The position numbers and the translations under genes are program-made. From NCBI GenBank assembly GCA_038240835.1, contig JBBRGJ010000132.1, forward strand, positions 1 through 9,304: a stretch of 9,304 nucleotides of DNA. The letters run 5' to 3'. A model generated the notes under the pieces. That model saw nothing but the letters and a program-made list of their open reading frames with translations, was not told the origin of the DNA and did no database searches. The DNA comes from JBAXTE01 sp038240835 (GTDB taxonomy: Bacteria > Bacteroidota > Bacteroidia > Bacteroidales > WCHB1-69). This document shows positions 5,098-9,304 of this stretch, piece by piece. Within the stretch, counting starts at the first letter, position 1. Each line of letters begins with the position of its first letter.

Positions 5098-8000
5098 ATG
5101 ACACTATCCGATTTTGCTTTAAAACGTCCCGTCGCCTCTGTGGTTATGAGCTTGGCCATCATCTTGTTTGGTTATGTGGGATATACTTTTTTGGGTGTTC
5201 GATTATATCCGGCCATCGATCCACCAAATATAAATATTCAAACTAATTATACGGGAGCAAATGCCGAAATTATAGAATCTCAAATTACCGAACCCATCGA
5301 AAAAGCTATCAATGGAATTGAAGGAGTTCGCTCCATCTCTTCTTCGTCGGCAACAGGTAGCAGCAGTATTCTGGTAGAATTTAATGTGGGTGCTGATTTG
5401 GAAAAAGCAGCCAACGACGTCCGCGACAAAACTTCGCAAGCCGTTAGGCGTTTGCCTCAGGACATAGATGCTCCGCCGATTGTTTCTAAAGCCGATGCAA
5501 ACAGCGATGCAATCATCACATTGGCCGTTCAGAGCACAAAGATGAATGCGTTGGAATTGAGCGATTATGCCGAAAATATTTTAATGGAAAAGTTTCAAAC
5601 GATTGCAGGGGTAAGTGCTGTGGGACTTTATGGCCAGAAAAGACCTGCCATGAGAATTTGGTTAAATCCATCTAAAATGGTCGCTTACGATGTTACTGCT
5701 TCGGAGGTAAATACGGTATTAAAAAAAGAGAACATTGAACTCCCCGGAGGAAAAATAAGAGGAGAATCAACCGAACTCATCATTAAAACGTATGGAAAAT
5801 TAGTGACAGAGGAAGATTTCAACAACTTGATTGTCAAACAGAAAGACGACCAAGTTATCCGCTTAAGCGATATTGGAGAAGCCGTGTTGGGTCCCGAAAA
5901 AGAAGAGGATGATGTAACCCTAAACGGAACAGAAGGGATATCGTTGGCGCTGATTCCACTGCCTGGATCGAACCATATCCAAATAGCGGATGAGTTTTTT
6001 AAACGATTGGAAGAGGTGAAGAAAAACATTCCATCAGGAACGATTTTGGATGTTGGATACGATAAATCTAAGTTTGTAAAACAATCCGTAAACGACGTAG
6101 TGGAAACTTTAATTATTGCCATTATTTTGGTAGTGATGATTATTTTCCTCTTTTTCAGAAATTGGATCATCGCTCTTCGTCCATTAATTGACATTCCTGT
6201 CTCTTTGATTGGGACGTTTTTCATCATGTACGTTTTTGGTTTCTCGATCAATATTCTCACCCTGCTCGCCATTGTCTTGGCCACCGGATTGGTGGTGGAT
6301 GATGGGATTGTGGTCACCGAAAATATCTTTAAAAAGATAGAACAAGGAATGGACAAATGGCAGGCAGCTTTTGAAGGCACCCGCGAAATTTTCTCCGTTG
6401 TCATCACCACTTCGTTTACACTGGCTATTGTATTTATTCCCGTAATATTTCTCCAAGGATTTACGGGCCGACTCTTTCGAGAATTTGGAATTGTACTGGC
6501 CGGTGCCGTGCTTATTTCTGCCTTTGTATCGTTGACCTTAACGCCAGTTCTTAACGTGAAATTAGGCGCTTCGGGAACACATCATTCCAAGTTTTACCTT
6601 TTAACAGAGCCGTTTTTTGTAAACTTAGACAACTTTTACCGTAGATTGCTCCGCTCATTTATGAAGACAAAATGGCTTGCCATTTCAATTGTAATCCTCT
6701 GTTTCATTTTAATTGCGCTGATTGGCAAAAACATTAAATCGGAGTTGGCACCGCTCGAAGATCATAGCGTTTTAAGAACCTCCGTAACTTTACCCGAAGG
6801 AACCGACTTTGATTACACAAAAAAACTGTTAGACAATCTTGGGCAACAAATTCAAGATAGTGTGCCCGAAGCAAGGTTGGTTTACACACGAATTTCGTCT
6901 GCCTGGGGTGGAAAAAATTCAAATGCAGGAAATGTAAACATTTTTCTAACCGAACCCAATGAACGGAAAGCGACGCAGCAAGAAATTTATGAACGGATAT
7001 CGAGAATGTACAAACGTTCTTCCGATGCTAGAATTATTGCCGTGCAAGAGCAAACGATTTCTACCTCATTATCGTCAGGATCGCAACTGCCCGTTCAGTT
7101 TGTTATTCAGAATTTAGATTTTAGCAAAATTCAGGAAGCACTTCCAAAGTTTTTAGAAGCGGCTCGAAAAGATTCTGTTTTTGGCAATGTGGATGCAAAT
7201 CTCAAGTTCAACAAACCCGAAATCAATATTTATGTCGATCGTATGAAAGCCACCAACATGGGCGTGAACGCAGCAGATGTTTCAAATACACTTGATTACG
7301 CGCTCAGCGGACGGAGATATGATTACTTTATCCGAAACGGAAAACAATATTTTGTGGTAGGTCAGGTAGAACGTCCCGAACGAAACGAACCTTCGAATAT
7401 CACCTCGTTGTATGTTCGTAATAATGCCGGAAATCTCGTGCAATTAGACAATCTAATCCGAACGGAAGAGAACAGCAGTCCACCAACGTTGTATCATTTC
7501 AACAGATATAAATCAGCTACCGTTTCGGCTTCTCTGGCCGAAGGAAGATCGTTGGGAGAAGGAATTGAAGCGATGAACCGCATTTCGAAGGAAGTACTCG
7601 ACGATTCGTTTCACACTGATTTGGCGGGACCTTCGAGAGATTTTGCAGAGAGCAGTTCAAACATTGCCTTTGCATTAATTCTTGCGTTGGTTTTAATTTA
7701 TTTAGTGTTGGCGGCGCAATTTGAAAGTTTCAGAGATCCATTTACCATTATGCTCACAGTTCCGTTGGCCATTGCTGGCGCAATGATTTCGCTCTGGATA
7801 TTTGACATGACATTGAATATTTTTTCCGAAATTGGGATGATTATGCTAATCGGATTGGTGACCAAAAATGGAATTTTAATCGTTGAGTTTGCCAACCAGA
7901 AACGAAAAAAAGGGTTGAATAAATCGGATGCTGTTTTTGAAGCCGCCGCCGCACGTTTACGTCCCATTTTAATGACCACGTTGGCGACCATGTTCGGAGC

Positions 8001-8187
8001 GTTACCCATTGCATTGGCGCTGGGCGCTGGAGCTCAAAGTCGTGTTCCATTAGGCGTTGTCGTTGTTGGAGGTTTATTGTTCTCACTAATTCTAACGCTA
8101 TTTGTAATTCCAGTAATGTATGTGATCATCTCCTCCAAAAAACTGGAGACCAACATTGACAGTACTCCAGATAATATTATCATTTAA
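5098..8187 (+). CDS. RND efflux transporter permease, AcrB/HAE1-like
   Basis: This is the inner-membrane, proton-driven pump of a tripartite exporter. At 1029 residues it is near the usual 1030-1050 and shows the duplicated RND plan. TM1 is near residues 10-30 (after the typical FALKRPVASVVMS start). A large periplasmic porter loop follows (LYPAIDPPNINIQTNYTGA..), then TM2 from about 338, TM4 with the proton-relay pair GLVVDDGIVVTEN (Asp401, Asp402), TM7 at about 526-545, a second periplasmic loop, TM8 from about 855, TM10 with GLVTKNGILIVEFA (Lys923), and the RLRPILMTTLATMFGALP block. D401, D402 and K923 correspond to AcrB D407, D408 and K940, so the pump should be active. Hydrophobe/amphiphile (HAE1) exporters are favoured over heavy-metal (HME) ones by these motifs, but the substrate is not determinable. 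The start has a weak AAGAG at 5092-5096. No truncation or frameshift is seen. Confidence 0.97.
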   Translation: MTLSDFALKRPVASVVMSLAIILFGYVGYTFLGVRLYPAIDPPNINIQTNYTGANAEIIESQITEPIEKAINGIEGVRSISSSSATGSSSILVEFNVGADLEKAANDVRDKTSQAVRRLPQDIDAPPIVSKADANSDAIITLAVQSTKMNALELSDYAENILMEKFQTIAGVSAVGLYGQKRPAMRIWLNPSKMVAYDVTASEVNTVLKKENIELPGGKIRGESTELIIKTYGKLVTEEDFNNLIVKQKDDQVIRLSDIGEAVLGPEKEEDDVTLNGTEGISLALIPLPGSNHIQIADEFFKRLEEVKKNIPSGTILDVGYDKSKFVKQSVNDVVETLIIAIILVVMIIFLFFRNWIIALRPLIDIPVSLIGTFFIMYVFGFSINILTLLAIVLATGLVVDDGIVVTENIFKKIEQGMDKWQAAFEGTREIFSVVITTSFTLAIVFIPVIFLQGFTGRLFREFGIVLAGAVLISAFVSLTLTPVLNVKLGASGTHHSKFYLLTEPFFVNLDNFYRRLLRSFMKTKWLAISIVILCFILIALIGKNIKSELAPLEDHSVLRTSVTLPEGTDFDYTKKLLDNLGQQIQDSVPEARLVYTRISSAWGGKNSNAGNVNIFLTEPNERKATQQEIYERISRMYKRSSDARIIAVQEQTISTSLSSGSQLPVQFVIQNLDFSKIQEALPKFLEAARKDSVFGNVDANLKFNKPEINIYVDRMKATNMGVNAADVSNTLDYALSGRRYDYFIRNGKQYFVVGQVERPERNEPSNITSLYVRNNAGNLVQLDNLIRTEENSSPPTLYHFNRYKSATVSASLAEGRSLGEGIEAMNRISKEVLDDSFHTDLAGPSRDFAESSSNIAFALILALVLIYLVLAAQFESFRDPFTIMLTVPLAIAGAMISLWIFDMTLNIFSEIGMIMLIGLVTKNGILIVEFANQKRKKGLNKSDAVFEAAAARLRPILMTTLATMFGALPIALALGAGAQSRVPLGVVVVGGLLFSLILTLFVIPVMYVIISSKKLETNIDSTPDNIII

Positions 8188-8198
8188 TTCATGTTCAG

Positions 8199-9304
8199 AT
8201 GAAACGAATATTTCTACTTTTTTGGCTAATCATAACGACTTTATTCGGCCAATCGCAAGGGTTGCTCACCATAGAAGATGCAATCAGTATTGCCCTTAAG
8301 AACAATTATGATATTATGATTGCTCGAAATGAAGCAGATATTGCCAAACTCAACAATACGCTTGGAAATGCGGGAATGTTGCCCAGTGCAGGAATTTCTG
8401 CTTCCAATAATTATGCAATCAACAATGTGAACCAAAAAACCTCCTCTGGAGTAGAAACTTCGGCCTCCAATGCACATTCCAACACCCTATCCGCTGGCGC
8501 TTTTGTAAACTGGAATTTATTTGATGGAGGCAAAATGTTTATCGCCAAAAACAGACTGAAAGAGATTCAAGTATTGGGAGAGTTGCAATATAAGGAGAGA
8601 GTCGCTCAAACGGTATTTAATGTAATTGCAGCCTATTACGATATTACACGACAATTACAGCAATTAAATTCGTTGACAGAAGTGGTGAATTACAATACCG
8701 AACGAGTGAAAATTCTTAGTGCAAGTTATGAATCTGGACTTATTGCAAAAAACAGCCTGTTGCAAGCAAAAATAGATTTGAATGTCTATTCGGCAAATGT
8801 CATCAATCAGAAAAGTAATATAATTGCCACATATCGCATCTTAAATCTTCTATTATGTAGAGACGCGAACACTGCTTTTACTGTTTCTGACTCAATTCCC
8901 ACGAATTATGAACTCAACAAAGAGGAGCTGATTAGAACTCTATTTTCAAAAAACATCTCCATTTTATCGATGCAAAAAGAGATTGATATCTCAAAACTTG
9001 GTCTGAAAGAGTATAATTCTCAGTTTTTACCCAGACTAAGTTTCAATGGTGGATATAACTTCTATGAAAGCAATAATAGTTTTGGAAATTTGATGACCAA
9101 TCGGTTAACAGGTCCGCAGTTAATAGGAACTCTTTCGATTCCTCTTTACCAATCGGGAAATGCAAGGCGGCAGTTAAATGTGGCCAAACTTCAGCTAAAA
9201 TCTTCGGAGTACAACTTGGAATCGAGTAAGATTGAAATAAACATTCAACTGCAAAATGCCATCACCGAGTACGAAAACCAACTTCAACTGCTGACCATCG
9301 AAAA
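8199..9304 (+). CDS. TolC family outer-membrane channel, C-terminus cut by window edge
   Basis: This is the outer-membrane factor that completes the pump. The frame is open for 368 codons to the right edge. It begins MKRIFLLFWLIITTLFGQ, a Sec signal peptide ending in the -GQ common in this phylum; no lipobox cysteine is present. The mature protein opens with LTIEDAISIALKNNYDI, the usual first helix of TolC-family (OEP) proteins. The family's internal duplication is visible: VNWNLFDGGK (LFDGG at 107-111) in the first half and SIPLYQSGNARRQL (from about 314) in the second, each followed by a long amphipathic helix (for example QTVFNVIAAYYDI). Long Q-, N- and L-rich helices fit the periplasmic alpha-barrel. 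About 70-100 residues are probably missing. It lies 11 bases after the transporter stop, so it is in the same operon. A three-codon frame from ATG at 8191 overlaps this start with its TGA. Confidence 0.95.
   Translation, partial: MKRIFLLFWLIITTLFGQSQGLLTIEDAISIALKNNYDIMIARNEADIAKLNNTLGNAGMLPSAGISASNNYAINNVNQKTSSGVETSASNAHSNTLSAGAFVNWNLFDGGKMFIAKNRLKEIQVLGELQYKERVAQTVFNVIAAYYDITRQLQQLNSLTEVVNYNTERVKILSASYESGLIAKNSLLQAKIDLNVYSANVINQKSNIIATYRILNLLLCRDANTAFTVSDSIPTNYELNKEELIRTLFSKNISILSMQKEIDISKLGLKEYNSQFLPRLSFNGGYNFYESNNSFGNLMTNRLTGPQLIGTLSIPLYQSGNARRQLNVAKLQLKSSEYNLESSKIEINIQLQNAITEYENQLQLLTIE

Noticed and set aside
5685..6456. Long minus-strand open frames (up to 241 codons) opposite the transporter
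   Set aside because: The plus strand encodes conserved RND motifs without interruption here; the antisense frames arise from its codon use.

Overview
The window looks like chromosomal DNA of a member of the Bacteroidota (Flavobacteriia-like, but I cannot place it more finely). The reasons are AT-rich DNA, a DUF4837-type lipoprotein, TAnnTTTG promoter elements, poor Shine-Dalgarno sequences, signal peptides ending in -GQ, and intergenic repeats of the CTTCGAC..GCTCAG..TGAC type that recur in genomes of this phylum. I found no transposase, phage gene, CRISPR array, tRNA or rRNA.

Layout. Positions 1-965 (minus strand) hold the N-terminal 321 codons of a DUF4837 lipoprotein that runs off the left edge. 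Positions 1072-1542 (minus) encode a 156-residue exported protein that I do not recognise. A 182-base divergent intergenic region (1543-1724) carries one candidate Bacteroidota-type promoter element for each direction. Positions 1725-3407 (plus) encode a complete glutaminyl-tRNA synthetase (glnS). Positions 3408-4047 are non-coding and hold a cluster of three related foldback repeats, an 18-base perfect palindrome and an AT-rich leader. Positions 4048 to the right edge (plus) form a tightly packed operon for a tripartite RND efflux pump: lipoprotein adaptor, 1029-residue inner-membrane transporter, and a TolC-like outer-membrane channel cut by the window end.

How the genes work together. The last three genes are separated by only 9 and 11 bases and should be co-transcribed to make one envelope-spanning, proton-driven exporter. 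The transporter keeps the paired aspartates and the lysine of the proton relay. No regulator gene is present in the window, so the substrate and the inducer cannot be read from it. glnS is a housekeeping gene unrelated to the pump. The two minus-strand genes may share a transcript (106-base gap).

I see no clear undescribed system here. The part least explained by known genes is the repeat cluster at 3453-3853. It looks like a family of small mobile or foldback elements whose arms are interrupted at about the same point by different blocks of about 20 bases.
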